Shown: positions 51,475 to 62,100, counted from the stretch's first letter. The stretch: 64,000 nt of DNA from GCA-002793235 sp965267355 (GCA_965267355.1 OZ253956.1:124001-188000), one strand, 5' to 3'. A program made the numbers and translations. Notes: a model not told the origin generated them from the sequence alone.

Positions 51475-51849
51475 CTATCCTTGAGCTTCTTTTGCTTCAA
51501 TACTTAAAGTTGCGTGTGGTACTGCCATTAATCTTTCTTTCTTGATTAATTTACCTGTAACTCTACACACACCGTAAGATTTATTTTGAATTCTGATTAA
51601 AGCATTTTCTAAATGTTTGATAAATTTTTCTTGACGACCAGCCAATTGTGCTACTTCTTCTCTAGAAAGTGTTGCAGCACCTTCTTCCATCATTTTAAAT
51701 GAATGTGCTGTATCATCAGTACCATTATCATCCTTATGTGATAATGATGCTCTTAAATCATCTAAATCATTTTTAGCTGCTGCTATTTTCTTTTCAATTA
51801 AGGCTTTAAATTCTGCCAAATCTTTATCTGAATATCTAACTTCTGCCAT
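51475..51849 (-). CDS. DksA/TraR-like protein lacking the zinc cysteines
   Basis: This 124-residue protein has the DksA-like coiled coil (residues about 8-90) and the final globular motif YGVCRVTGKLIKKERLMAVPHATLSIEAK near 93-121. In DksA that region carries a C4 zinc finger; here only one cysteine (VC) remains, so zinc binding is probably lost and the fold kept. Such bacteroidete TraR/DksA-like proteins are common and probably bind RNA polymerase. It lies 12 bp after ileS and is in its operon. Confidence 0.82.
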   Translation of the reverse strand: MAEVRYSDKDLAEFKALIEKKIAAAKNDLDDLRASLSHKDDNGTDDTAHSFKMMEEGAATLSREEVAQLAGRQEKFIKHLENALIRIQNKSYGVCRVTGKLIKKERLMAVPHATLSIEAKEAQG

Positions 51850-51861
51850 ACCTTTAAATTT

Positions 51862-54800
51862 TTATAGTTTTTGTAGTGAAATTAATGTAGAAACATCCTC
51901 ATCAAGTTCTACTGAAATTCCTTCATTTTGTTTCAATTCGTCCACTAGGTCGAGTTGCCCCGCTAAAGTTTCCGAACAAATATAATCTTTATTATTATTC
52001 ACAGCGTTATTTATTTCACTGTGATTTAAAATTTTTAAATGTATCTTATCTGTCACCTCCAAACCACTGTCTTTACGTAGGTTTTGAATACGATTAACAA
52101 ACTCTCTTGCGATCCCTTCTTCTCGTAAATTTTCAGTTATAGTAATATCTAAAGCAACTGTTACTCCTCTTTCAGTAACAACTAACCAACCTGGAATATC
52201 CTGAGTTGTAATCTCTGCATCATTACTATCCAAAATAACTTCTTGTCCTTCAATTGTTAAAGTAGCTCCTGCATTCTTTTCAAATTCATTAATATCATCT
52301 TGAGAAAACTGGCTCACTGTAGCAGCTATTTGCTTCATAATCTTTCCATACTTAGGACCTAAAGTTTTAAAGTTTGGTTTGATTTGTTTTACTAGCACAC
52401 CAGCAGTATCTTCTAGATACTCTAATTCTTTCACATTTACTTCAGACAAGATTAATTCTTCTACTTCTTGTAGTTGTCTCTTAAATATATCATTTAAGAT
52501 AGGAACCATGATTTTTTGAAGCGGTTGTCTTACTTTAATTTGCTCTTTCTTTCTAAGGCTTAACACCATAGAAGAAACTTGCTGTGCAATATCCATACGT
52601 TGCTCTAAGTCAACATCAATAGAACTTTCATCTACTTTAGGGAAATCAGATAAATGCACCGAAGTATCATTTCCTTTACCAGAAACAGTAATTAAATCAC
52701 TATACAATTGATCCATGTAGAATGGAGCTATAGGAGAAGAAAGTTGAGCAACTACTTCCAAGCATTTATATAAAGTTTGATAAGCTGATATCTTATCTTC
52801 AGTATAATCTCCTTTCCAAAAACGTCTTCTACATAAACGAACGTACCAGTTACTTAAATGGTCGTTTACAAATTCTTGAATGGCTCTACCTGCTTTAGTA
52901 GGCTCGTAAGCTGAATAACTTGCATCAACTTCTTTAATTAAAGAATTAAGTTTGGAAATAATCCATCTATCAATTTCTGGCCTTTTCTCTATTGCAACAT
53001 CATCTTCAGCATAACTAAACCCGTCTATGTTTGCATAAAGTGCAAAGAAACCATAAGTATTATATAATGTACCGAAGAACTTACGTTGAACTTCTGTGAT
53101 ACCATCTAAATCAAATTTTAAATTATCCCATGGCTGAGCATTAGTAATCATATACCAACGCGTAGCATCAGGGCCATATTTATCTAAGGTTGTGAATGGA
53201 TCAACAGCGTTTCCTAAACGCTTACTCATTTTCTGACCATTCTTATCTAACACCAATCCGTTTGATACTACATTTTTGTATGCTACTGAATCAAAAACCA
53301 TTGTTGCAATAGCGTGTAAGGTAAAGAACCAACCCCTTGTTTGATCAACACCTTCAGCAATAAAATCTGCTGGATAAGATTTGTTATTATCGATTAATTC
53401 TTTGTTCTCAAACGGATAATGCCACTGTGCATAAGGCATAGAGCCTGAATCAAACCACACATCAATTAAATCAGCTTCACGTTTCATTGGTTCTCCTTTA
53501 GAAGAAACCAAAGTAATCTGATCCATATAATTTTTATGTAAATCGATCTTATCGTAATTCGATTTATCCATGTTACCAACTTCAAAGTCAGATAATGGAT
53601 CTTCCGTCATTACTCCAGCAGCTATAGCTTTTTCTATTTCAGCTTTTAACTGTTCTACTGAACTAATACAAATCTCTTCATCGCCTGTTTCGGTTCTCCA
53701 GATAGGTATAGGAATACCCCAATAACGAGAACGAGATAGGTTCCAATCGTTTAAGTTCTCCAACCAGTTACCAAAACGACCTGTACCAGTACTTTCTGGT
53801 TTCCAGTTAATCGTTTTATTCAGTTCAATCAATCTATCTTTAGCAGCAGTAGATTTAATAAACCATGAATCTAAAGGATAGTATAAAACAGGCTTATCAG
53901 TTCTCCAGCAATGAGGATAACTGTGTTCATATTTCTCAACCTTAAAAGCTTTATTCTCCTCTTTAAGTTTAATAGCTAAATCAATATCCACACTTTTATC
54001 AGGTGCTTCTCCAGACTCATAATATTCGTTCTTCACATATCTACCAGCAAACTCTCCCATTTCTGGTCTAAATCTACCTTGTAAATCTACCAAAGGAACT
54101 GGATTATCATTATCATCCAGTACTAGCATAGGTGGAACTCCCGCTTCTTTAGCTACCAAAGCATCATCAGCACCAAAAGTAGGTGCAATATGAACAATAC
54201 CAGTACCATCTTCTGTTGTTACAAAATCACCAGGAATAACCTGAAATGCTTTGTCAGCATTCTCATAAGGTTGAGCAAACGGCAATAATTGTTCGTATTC
54301 TATACCTACTAATTCATCGCCTGTTTTCTCTTGCATTATTTGCCATGGAATAACTTTATCTCCATGATTATAATCATCAAAAGAAGCATTCTCTCCTTCA
54401 GGCTTAAAAAACTTAGTAACTAAATCTTTTGCCAAAATAGCGAACATTCTTTCACCAGTATATGCATTGAAAGTATCAACTTTAACATAAGTAATTTTTT
54501 TACCTACTGCTAATGCAGTATTTGATGGTAATGTCCATGGAGTAGTTGTCCATGCTAAGAAATATGATCTCTCTGTATCCTTAATCTTAAACTGAGCAAC
54601 TACGGTTGTATCTTTAACATCACGATAAGTACCAGGCTGATTTAATTCATGCGAACTTAAACCTGTACCAGCAGCTGGCGAATAAGGCTGAATGGTATAT
54701 CCTTTATACATCAATCCTTTTTGGTGCAGTTGACCTAACAACCACCAAACAGATTCAATGTATTTATTCTCGTAAGTAATGTATGGATCATCCATATCTA

Positions 54801-55227
54801 CCCAATAACCCATCTGACGAGTAAGGTTATTCCATACATCTGTATAACGCATTACTGCTTCTTTACAAGCCTTGTTGTACTCTTCAACTGTAATCTTTTT
54901 ACCAATATCTTCTTTAGTAATTCCGAGTTCCTTTTCTACTCCTAATTCAACTGGTAATCCATGAGTATCCCATCCAGCTTTACGCTTAACTTGATAACCC
55001 TTTAAAGTCTTATAACGGCAAAAAATATCTTTAATAGCACGAGCCATCACGTGATGAATACCTGGTAATCCATTTGCTGAAGGAGGGCCTTCAAAAAACA
55101 CAAAAGGGTTATTATCATCACGAGTAGTAACACTTTTCTCAAAAACCTTTTCTTGTTCCCATTTATCTAAAACTTGCTTGGCAACATTCGGAAGATCTAA
55201 ACCACTATATACGTTATACTTACTCAT
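51862..55227 (-). CDS. ileS: Isoleucyl-tRNA synthetase
   Basis: This 1121-residue class I synthetase has HIGH-like GLPGIHHVMARAIKD near 53-67, an editing (CP1) domain at about 190-400, and KMSKRLGN near 665-672. A C-terminal anticodon-binding region and extension follow. The length fits the long (IleS2-like or bacteroidete) type, without a visible C-terminal zinc cluster. It charges tRNA-Ile and proofreads valine. It leads the ileS-dksA operon. Confidence 0.96.
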   Translation of the reverse strand: MSKYNVYSGLDLPNVAKQVLDKWEQEKVFEKSVTTRDDNNPFVFFEGPPSANGLPGIHHVMARAIKDIFCRYKTLKGYQVKRKAGWDTHGLPVELGVEKELGITKEDIGKKITVEEYNKACKEAVMRYTDVWNNLTRQMGYWVDMDDPYITYENKYIESVWWLLGQLHQKGLMYKGYTIQPYSPAAGTGLSSHELNQPGTYRDVKDTTVVAQFKIKDTERSYFLAWTTTPWTLPSNTALAVGKKITYVKVDTFNAYTGERMFAILAKDLVTKFFKPEGENASFDDYNHGDKVIPWQIMQEKTGDELVGIEYEQLLPFAQPYENADKAFQVIPGDFVTTEDGTGIVHIAPTFGADDALVAKEAGVPPMLVLDDNDNPVPLVDLQGRFRPEMGEFAGRYVKNEYYESGEAPDKSVDIDLAIKLKEENKAFKVEKYEHSYPHCWRTDKPVLYYPLDSWFIKSTAAKDRLIELNKTINWKPESTGTGRFGNWLENLNDWNLSRSRYWGIPIPIWRTETGDEEICISSVEQLKAEIEKAIAAGVMTEDPLSDFEVGNMDKSNYDKIDLHKNYMDQITLVSSKGEPMKREADLIDVWFDSGSMPYAQWHYPFENKELIDNNKSYPADFIAEGVDQTRGWFFTLHAIATMVFDSVAYKNVVSNGLVLDKNGQKMSKRLGNAVDPFTTLDKYGPDATRWYMITNAQPWDNLKFDLDGITEVQRKFFGTLYNTYGFFALYANIDGFSYAEDDVAIEKRPEIDRWIISKLNSLIKEVDASYSAYEPTKAGRAIQEFVNDHLSNWYVRLCRRRFWKGDYTEDKISAYQTLYKCLEVVAQLSSPIAPFYMDQLYSDLITVSGKGNDTSVHLSDFPKVDESSIDVDLEQRMDIAQQVSSMVLSLRKKEQIKVRQPLQKIMVPILNDIFKRQLQEVEELILSEVNVKELEYLEDTAGVLVKQIKPNFKTLGPKYGKIMKQIAATVSQFSQDDINEFEKNAGATLTIEGQEVILDSNDAEITTQDIPGWLVVTERGVTVALDITITENLREEGIAREFVNRIQNLRKDSGLEVTDKIHLKILNHSEINNAVNNNKDYICSETLAGQLDLVDELKQNEGISVELDEDVSTLISLQKL

Positions 55228-55260
55228 CCTATTTTTTTATGAAGTGCGAATTTAATAAAA

Positions 55261-55286
55261 AAAAGCCCTGAAATTTCAGGGCTTTT
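55261..55286. terminator. Rho-independent terminator after ridA
   Basis: AAAAGCCCTGAAA and TTTCAGGGCTTTT form a perfect palindromic stem. On the minus strand it follows the ridA stop at 55308 and precedes ileS. Confidence 0.9.
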
Positions 55287-55307
55287 CCATTTCAGTTTTT
55301 TTATTTG

Positions 55308-55736
55308 TTAATCAATCACCGCGATGCATTTCAACTCAATAGCAATAGGCGATGGCAAGGCATTTACCTCTACTGTAGTTCTGCATGGTTGATTATCTTT
55401 AAAATACTCAGCGTATACACGATTGTAAGTTTTAAAATCGCGTTTCATATCAGTTAAAAAAGTAGTTACATCTACTATTTTATCCCAACTACTTCCACTC
55501 TCTTCTAATATAGTTTTTACATTGTTAAAAACTGAGTGACATTGAGCTTCAAAATCAAATTCTTCGTAATTACCATTCTTATCGTATTTCAAACCTGGAA
55601 TATTAGCTTCTTCACTACCCGATTTAGCAGCTCTGGGGCCAACACCTGATAAAAATAATAAGTTACCTACTCTCCTGGCATGCGGGTATAAACCCATCGG
55701 CTTTGGTGCATTCTCTGAATTAATTTTTTCACTCAT
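55308..55736 (-). CDS. RidA-family protein (enamine/imine deaminase-like)
   Basis: This 142-residue protein has the YjgF/YER057c/UK114 fold: LFLSGVGPRA near 28-37, VFNNVKTILEESGSSWDKIVDVTTFLTDM near 70-98, and a C-terminal CRTTVEVNALPSPIAIELKCIAV near 118-140. The arginine in CRTTVEV matches the RidA catalytic arginine. RidA proteins quench 2-aminoacrylate; family variants differ in activity, so exact function is not fixed. Monocistronic. Confidence 0.88.
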   Translation of the reverse strand: MSEKINSENAPKPMGLYPHARRVGNLLFLSGVGPRAAKSGSEEANIPGLKYDKNGNYEEFDFEAQCHSVFNNVKTILEESGSSWDKIVDVTTFLTDMKRDFKTYNRVYAEYFKDNQPCRTTVEVNALPSPIAIELKCIAVID

Positions 55737-55803
55737 AACAATTAAGTTTCTTCAAAAATAGAATTTTAAATAACTTTAAACCAAAATAAAAATACCTTTT
55801 AGC

Positions 55804-56799
55804 ATGGAATACAGAAGACTCGGAAAATCAGGATTGCAATTAAGTGAATTATCGTTAGGAAGTTGGTTAACTTTTGGAAAACAAATCGGCAATAACATTG
55901 CAGAAGATTTAATGAAAATAGCATACGACAATGGTGTAAACTTTTTTGATAATGCTGAAATATACTCCAGAGGAGAATCAGAAAAAGTAATGGGTAAGAT
56001 TTTGAAAAAGATGAAATGGAGTAGAGATTCTTACTGTGTTTCCAGTAAAGTATTTTTTGGAATAAATGGATTAATGGATAGTAAACCTACCCAAAAAGGA
56101 TTGCACCGAAAACATGTTGTTGAGGCTTGCGAACAAGCCATGAAAAGATTAAACGTAGATTATTTGGATTTATATTTCTGCCACCGACCAGATAAAGAAA
56201 CACCTATTGCGGAAACAGTTTGGACCATGCACAACTTAATTACCCAAGGTAAGGTTTTGTATTGGGGCACATCAGAATGGAGCGCTCAGGAAATTATGGA
56301 GGCACACATGGTAGCTAAGCAATACAATTTGATTGGACCTACCATGGAACAACCACAATATAACATGCTAACCAGAGATAAAGTTGAAGTTGAATTTTCA
56401 CAGATTTACAAAACTGTTGGTTTAGGAACTACTATATGGTCACCTTTAGCTTCTGGTGTATTAACAGGTAAATACAATAAATCTAAGCAGCCTAAAAATA
56501 CCCGTTTAGATATGGAAGGCTTAGAGTGGTTAAAGGATAAAAATGTAACTAAAGATCACTTGAAAAAGGTTGAGAAATTGGAGAAAATTGCCAATGATTT
56601 AAAAGTAAGTATGCCTGTAATGGCCGTTGCATGGTGTTTAAAAAATCCTAATGTAAGTACAGTAATGTTAGGCGCTAGTAAGACTTCACAATTAAAAGAA
56701 AACTTTAAAGCCATTGCTGCCAAAGAAAAACTAACTCCAGCTATAATGCAAGCGATTGAAAAAGTTTTAAAGAACAAACCCGAACACCCTACTTTTTAA
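55804..56799 (+). CDS. Aldo/keto reductase (potassium-channel beta-subunit-like)
   Basis: This 331-residue NADPH-dependent barrel has EYRRLGKSGLQLSELSLGSW at the start and the catalytic tyrosine context NAEIYSRGESE near 49-59. DLYFCHRPDKETPIAETV near 119-136 includes the catalytic histidine. KxS-type nucleotide-binding GASKTSQLKENF closes the barrel near 298-309. The FCHRPD and WGTSEW motifs are typical of the Kv-beta/YghZ-like subgroup. Substrates are probably aldehydes. It converges with the fructosamine kinase gene (4-nt overlap). Confidence 0.92.
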   Translation: MEYRRLGKSGLQLSELSLGSWLTFGKQIGNNIAEDLMKIAYDNGVNFFDNAEIYSRGESEKVMGKILKKMKWSRDSYCVSSKVFFGINGLMDSKPTQKGLHRKHVVEACEQAMKRLNVDYLDLYFCHRPDKETPIAETVWTMHNLITQGKVLYWGTSEWSAQEIMEAHMVAKQYNLIGPTMEQPQYNMLTRDKVEVEFSQIYKTVGLGTTIWSPLASGVLTGKYNKSKQPKNTRLDMEGLEWLKDKNVTKDHLKKVEKLEKIANDLKVSMPVMAVAWCLKNPNVSTVMLGASKTSQLKENFKAIAAKEKLTPAIMQAIEKVLKNKPEHPTF

Positions 56800-57674
56800 A
56801 ATTGATTGATTATACTTTTTATTTGCTGCAAGTAACCTCCACCAAACAAATTAATATGCACCAGTAAAGGGTACAAGTTACAAATCGCAATTCGGCTTTC
56901 CCAGCCTTGTTGTAAAGAGTAATGCTCATTGTAGCTTTGGTACATTTCATTCCCAAAACCACCAAAGAGTTTGGTCATGGCTAAATCCATTTCTCGATGT
57001 CCGTAATACACAGCTGGGTCCATAATTACTGGTTCACCATTATTGCCAACCATGTAATTACCACTCCATAAATCTCCATGCAATAAAGCAGGTGGTTCTT
57101 CTGGAAAAATGTTAGGTAACTCTTTGTATAAGTTCTCAAATTGAGCAATTGTTTGGCTATCCATTTTACCAGCATCCACAGCCATTTTTATTTGAACTTG
57201 TAAACGCTCATGGATAAAAAATTCAACCCAAGTTTTATGTTGTTGGTTAGACTGAGATAATGAACCAATATAGTTGTTTTCAACTAACCCAAATTGATCT
57301 GAAGAGTTTTGGTGTAGTTGGGCTAATTGCTTTCCAAAATTTTCCCAAAAATCAGTTTCGGGTTGAGCACTTTCAATCCATTCTAAAAGCAAATAAGAAA
57401 TATCATTTTCTTCACTTAAAGCTATTACTTGAGGAACTGTAAAGACGCCTACACTTCTTAGCATCCCTAATCCAATAGCTTCCATTTCAAACATTCTGGG
57501 AAAACGATTAGCAAAATTGGTTTTAACAAAAAAATAACCTTGACTAGTTTCTAATCGGTAAGCATCATTAATATCTCCACCTGAAACGGAATGTGTGTTA
57601 TTTATCTCAACGTCTTGATTAAAGAATAGAGATAAAACCTCTTGAATTTCTGATAATACGTTTTGTGAAAGCAT
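56796..57674 (-). CDS. Fructosamine kinase family protein
   Basis: This 292-residue kinase phosphorylates ketosamines on glycated protein or small molecules, leading to their breakdown. Features are the glycine-rich SVSGGDINDAYRLET near 27-41, FVKTN near 48, LLLEWIES near 97-104, the catalytic loop HGDLWSGNYM near 198-207, and the metal-binding IMDPAVYYGHREMDLAM near 217-233. It is a single gene. Confidence 0.93.
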   Translation of the reverse strand: MLSQNVLSEIQEVLSLFFNQDVEINNTHSVSGGDINDAYRLETSQGYFFVKTNFANRFPRMFEMEAIGLGMLRSVGVFTVPQVIALSEENDISYLLLEWIESAQPETDFWENFGKQLAQLHQNSSDQFGLVENNYIGSLSQSNQQHKTWVEFFIHERLQVQIKMAVDAGKMDSQTIAQFENLYKELPNIFPEEPPALLHGDLWSGNYMVGNNGEPVIMDPAVYYGHREMDLAMTKLFGGFGNEMYQSYNEHYSLQQGWESRIAICNLYPLLVHINLFGGGYLQQIKSIINQF

Positions 57675-57708
57675 TGTTAAAAATACTATTTTTACAAAAC
57701 TTGGGGAT

Positions 57709-57743
57709 GCCCGTCCGTCCTGAAAAGAAACGTTCGGGCGGGT
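57709..57743. repeat. GC-rich inverted repeat upstream of GIY-YIG remnant
   Basis: GCCCGTCCG (57709-57717) and CGGGCGGGT (57735-57743) pair over 9 positions, two of them G-U, around a 17-nt loop. The GC-rich stem stands out in this AT-rich DNA and has no T run. It could be a mobile-repeat end or a structured leader. Confidence 0.5.
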
Positions 57744-57750
57744 AAACTTT

Positions 57751-57987
57751 ATGAAAGTATATATTTAAAAAAGCATAGAAAAAGGTTCTTACTATGTTGG
57801 AATGAGTGAAGACACTGAAAGAAGATTAAGTGAACACAATAGTGGTAAAGTTAAATCTACTAAACACGGTCTTCCATGGGAAATCATATACGAAGAAGAA
57901 CACCCAAACAGAATAGAAACACGAAAAAGAGAAAAATATTTAAAATCTGCTGCTGGTAGAAAATTTAGAAAAAATATGGGGATGTAG
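57751..57987 (+). pseudogene. GIY-YIG nuclease gene disrupted by an in-frame stop
   Basis: The frame starts ATG at 57751 (MKVYI) but hits TAA at 57766 where a Leu codon is expected in the family pattern VYILKS. It then continues in frame as KSIEKGSYYVGMSEDTERRL and onward to the stop at 57987. The nuclease core is otherwise recognisable: YYVG (YIG position), RRLSEHNSG, and RKREKYLKSAAGR. The open part from an internal ATG at 57802 would lack both GIY and YIG, so it is not a functional enzyme alone. The last codons run 10 nt into tRNA-Ala, and the TAG stop is tRNA sequence. Confidence 0.8.
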
Positions 57988-58051
57988 CTCAGCTGGCTAG
58001 AGCGCTTGACTGGCAGTCAAGAGGTCGTGGGTTCGACTCCCATCTTCTCCA
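57978..58051 (+). tRNA. tRNA-Ala (anticodon GGC)
   Basis: This 74-nt cloverleaf has acceptor GGGGATG, D arm GCTCAGCTGGCTAGAGC, anticodon stem CTTGA/TCAAG with loop CTGGCAG, and T arm GTGGG-TTCGACT-CCCAT. The discriminator is A. The acceptor has a U6-U67 mismatch and G3-U70, the alanine identity pair. The first 10 nt also encode the end of the GIY-YIG remnant. Confidence 0.95.
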
Positions 58052-58053
58052 CA

Positions 58054-58090
58054 AAAGAGAGATTGATATTTTTGCTATCAATCTCTCTTT
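58054..58090 (+). terminator. Terminator after tRNA-Ala
   Basis: AAAGAGAGATTGATA and TATCAATCTCTCTTT form a 15-bp stem with a 7-nt loop and a following T run, three bases after the tRNA. Confidence 0.92.
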
Positions 58091-58194
58091 TTATTAATAC
58101 TTATAACTTTTATAAAAGTTGTACCGTAGAAACCATAAATATTTTCAATTATTAAAATTATCTTTAACAACTCTAAAACATTAAGGTATTAAAT

Positions 58195-58947
58195 TTGAAT
58201 ATAGGAGACCACATTTTAGTTATAGAAGATGAAGCAACTATCAGAGAATCGTTACAAGATATGCTTGAAATCAATGGGTATAATGTATTAACTGCTGAAA
58301 ATGGTATAGATGGCTTAAAGTCTGTTGAACAGCAAAAACCAAGTTTAATTCTCTCCGATGTTATGATGCCTCTAATGGATGGTTTTAACCTATTAAAAAC
58401 ATTAAAAAACAATACCGACACCGAATTGATTCCTATAATTATGTTAACTGCTAAAGTTGAATTAGAATCGAAATTATATGGGTTAGAATTAGGAGCTGAT
58501 GATTATATTACCAAACCATTTGAATTTAGAGAGTTGAATTTAAAAATAAATAATCTACTTCTTAAACATAGAAAACTAGTTAATAATAAAATAACTAACA
58601 AAGAATTAAAACCTCTTTCACAAGAAACAGTTTTTATTAAGAAACTACACTTATTGTTAGATGAACAAATGGATAACTCTAAATTAAACATTGATAATAT
58701 TGCTTCTCAACTTAATATGAGTGTTTCTACTTTTAACCGCTGGCATAAAAAGATAATCAAAAGTTCACCTAACCAGTACCTAAAAGAGTATCGTTTAAGC
58801 AGAGCAAAAGAAATGATACAACTCAATTATGGAAATGTTTCAGAAATAGCTTTTAAAACTGGTTTTAGCAGCCTTTCTTATTTTTCTACTGTTTATACTG
58901 ACTTTTTTGGTGTTAATCCTAGTGAGGATTATTCTTCTAAAAATTAA
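58195..58947 (+). CDS. Response regulator with AraC-type DNA-binding domain
   Basis: This 250-residue protein starts at TTG (58195). The receiver domain (about 5-120) has EDEAT, the phosphoacceptor D55 in LILSDVMMPLMDG, MLTAK near 83 and ITKPFEFREL near 104. The C-terminal part (about 150-245) is AraC-like, with LNMSVSTFNRWHKKI and VSEIAFKTGFSSLSYFSTVYTDFFGVNPSEDY, the two-HTH signature. It is probably phosphorylated by one of the adjacent kinases. Confidence 0.93.
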   Translation: MNIGDHILVIEDEATIRESLQDMLEINGYNVLTAENGIDGLKSVEQQKPSLILSDVMMPLMDGFNLLKTLKNNTDTELIPIIMLTAKVELESKLYGLELGADDYITKPFEFRELNLKINNLLLKHRKLVNNKITNKELKPLSQETVFIKKLHLLLDEQMDNSKLNIDNIASQLNMSVSTFNRWHKKIIKSSPNQYLKEYRLSRAKEMIQLNYGNVSEIAFKTGFSSLSYFSTVYTDFFGVNPSEDYSSKN

Positions 58948-59104
58948 TATTGTAAATACATTTTTTGTTTCCGTTTTAGTTTTTATTTCATTTGGTTTTG
59001 ATTTTGTGTCATTCCTGATAATTGCTTTCATTATTCTTCATTTAATACTGAAATTAGTATTCATAACAAAAACTGAATATTCTATTTCGCTTAAAATATT
59101 TTAA

Positions 59105-62100
59105 ATGGAGATTAAAATAAAACGAGCCTATATTATTACTACCCTAATTATTTTGGGGGTAATTGTATCCATAAACTTTATTTTATATAGTTATAAAAAC
59201 ATTAGCGAAAACGACTCTGTAGTTATTAATCTTTCAGGCAGACAACGAATGCTTAGTCAACGAATCACATTTAAATTGTTACAGTTGCATAGAATAGCTG
59301 AACAAAATAAACCCATTCAATCAGAAAAACTAGAAATAAATTCTTTACTCAATAATTTCAAAAAAATTCAACTAGCATTACAAAAAGGTAATGAAAAACT
59401 GAAATTACCACAACTCAACAATAGTTATATACAAACTCTTTTTAATCAATCTCAACCCTGCTTTAATAAATTTTGTTGGTACACAGATAGTTTAATTAAT
59501 AATACTAATTCATCCCAAATAGAAAGTTATCTAAACTCCATTTTATATAATCAACAGCAATATTTAAAATATCAGGATCTAATCACATTTCAATTTGAAA
59601 AAGAAGCTCAAAGGAAATTCCAGGTCTTTTCTAATAAAATGCTTGTTTTATCAATTATATCAATTGTCCTTTTACTCTTAATGATTCCTCTCATTTTCAA
59701 CCCTATCTTAAAAAGGTTGCAAAAGGCAAATAAGTTTCTTAAGGAATCTTCTAAGAAATATAGACTATTTTATCATAATAGCCCAGCTATGATGCACTCA
59801 ATCGACACAAGTGGAAACATATTGAATGTAAGTAATTTCTGGCTTGAAAAAATGGGGTATACAGAACAGGAAGTTGTAGGTAGAAAATCTACTGACTTTT
59901 TAAGCGAAGAATCAAAAAAATATGCAAAAGAAGTTATTCTACCAGAATATTTTAAAACAGGATACTGTGAAAATGTTCCGTATGAATTTATTAAAAAAAA
60001 TGGAGATACTATCAATGTTTTATTATCTGCATCTTCTGAAAAGGATAACAATGGAAATATTGTTAAATCACATGCAGTTATTACAGATATTACCACAGAA
60101 AAAAAAGCAGAACTTTTACAAAACATTTCATACAACATTGCAATGAAATTAAGTATGGAAGACGTAACTATTCAGGACTTTTTCGAATATACCCAGAAAC
60201 AGTTAGCCCGAGTAATGGACACTTCTGAATTCTACATTTCTCATATAAGTGGTTCTGAAACACTTACTTTTCTTAATACAAGTATTACTAACAGAGAAAA
60301 TAAAACACTAGTCCGAAAACAAGGTAATGGATTAAGTGAGTATGTTATAAAAACAAAGCAACCATTATTATTAAATAATGAAGATGTACTAAATTTTCAA
60401 AAAGAAAAAGGACTTAAGATATATGGAAAACCAGCAAAATCGTGGTTAGGAGCACCTTTAATGTCTTCAGGGAAATCAATTGGAATAATAGCTTGCCAAT
60501 CACATACCAAAGAAAATCTTTATGATGAAAATGACTTAGCTTTTCTTTATTCTATTGGGAATCAAATAGGCTTATGGATAGATCGAAAAAAAGCAGAAGA
60601 AGATCAAGCTGCTTTTGCCCGGATTTTTGAAAAATCATTACACGAAGTATACATCTTTAATCTAGAATCACTGCATTTTGAATATGCTAATAAAAGTTCA
60701 CAAGAAAACTTAGGTTATACACAAAAAGAACTAAGAGAATTAACTCCTCTGGATTTAAAAGAAGAATTTACACAAAAAGAATTTGAAGAATTTATTGCTC
60801 CTTTAAAAGATGGAGAAATTCCTGTACTCCGTTTTGAAACGACACATAAAAGAAAGGATGGAACTTATTATCCTGTAGAAATTCATTTACAATGCTCTGT
60901 TTTTAGAGGAGATGATGTATTTATTGCAACTGTTTTAGATATTTCTATTAGAAAAGAAGCTGAGAAAGAGATAAAAGAATACGCTCGTTTTTTCTCATTA
61001 TCAATGGAAATTATGTGTATAGCCGATACTGATGGTTACTTTAGAAAGGTAAATCCTCTTCTGTTATCAACATTGGGCTATACTGAAGAAGAACTACTTA
61101 CAAACCAATTTTACAGCTTTATTCATCCTGATGATATTGAAAAAACTAATGAAGTTGTAAAGCTTTTATCAAAAGGTACTCCTACTATTAACATTACCAA
61201 TAGGTACAGGTGTAAAGATGGTTCTTATAAGTGGCTAAGTTGGGCAGCTACTCCCGACATGAAAACAGGCTTATTGTATGCAACAGGTAGAGATGTTACT
61301 AAATTAAAAAATGCAGAAATAGCACTCTTAAAAAGTGAAAACTCGCTTAAAGAAGCGCAAAAAATCACTCAATTAGGGAGTTGGGAATGGAATGTAAAAT
61401 CAGATACTGTTAAATGGTCTGACGAACATTACAGGATTTTCGAAATACCACAAGAAGATAAAGAATTAACTCTCGATCGTTATATGACAATGGTTCATCC
61501 CGAAGATAGAGAATACGTAAGTAATACTCTTGAAGACTCTTTTAATAATAAAAGTAGTTATACACTTACTCATAGGATAATAACAGCTAAAAATCAAGAA
61601 AAATATGTAGAAGATAGAGGGCATGTTGAATTGGATGAAACTGGAGAAATTATAAGGTTCTATGGCACTTGCATGGACGTTACGGAGCGTATTAAAGCTG
61701 AAAAAGTAAAAGAAGAGTTTACTCAACAATTAGAAAATGAAGTAAGTGAACGAACAAAAGAATTGATAAAAAGTCAGGAGCAATTAAAAGAAGCCCTCTC
61801 CAAAGAAAAGGAATTAGGAGAAATGAAATCTCGTTTTGTTTCTACTGCATCGCATCAATTCAGAACCCCTATGGCTATTATACAGTCTAATTCAGAGTTA
61901 TTAAACATGGTAGTTGAAAATGCCGATATACAATTAAAATCAAAACTCGAAAGAGCGACAGTCAGAATAGAAAATGAAATAAAACGAATGACTGATTTAA
62001 TGGATGATGTTCTGATACTTGGAAAAATAACTTCTGAAACAATCAACATCCAAAAAACACCTACTAATATTTTAGAGCTTTGCAATGAATTATGCAGTCA

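Noticed and set aside
58907..59104. A 65-codon hydrophobic plus-strand frame between the AraC-type regulator and the large kinase
   Set aside because: It starts within the regulator's last codons, has low-complexity hydrophobic composition and no clear start site; more likely non-coding AT-rich sequence.
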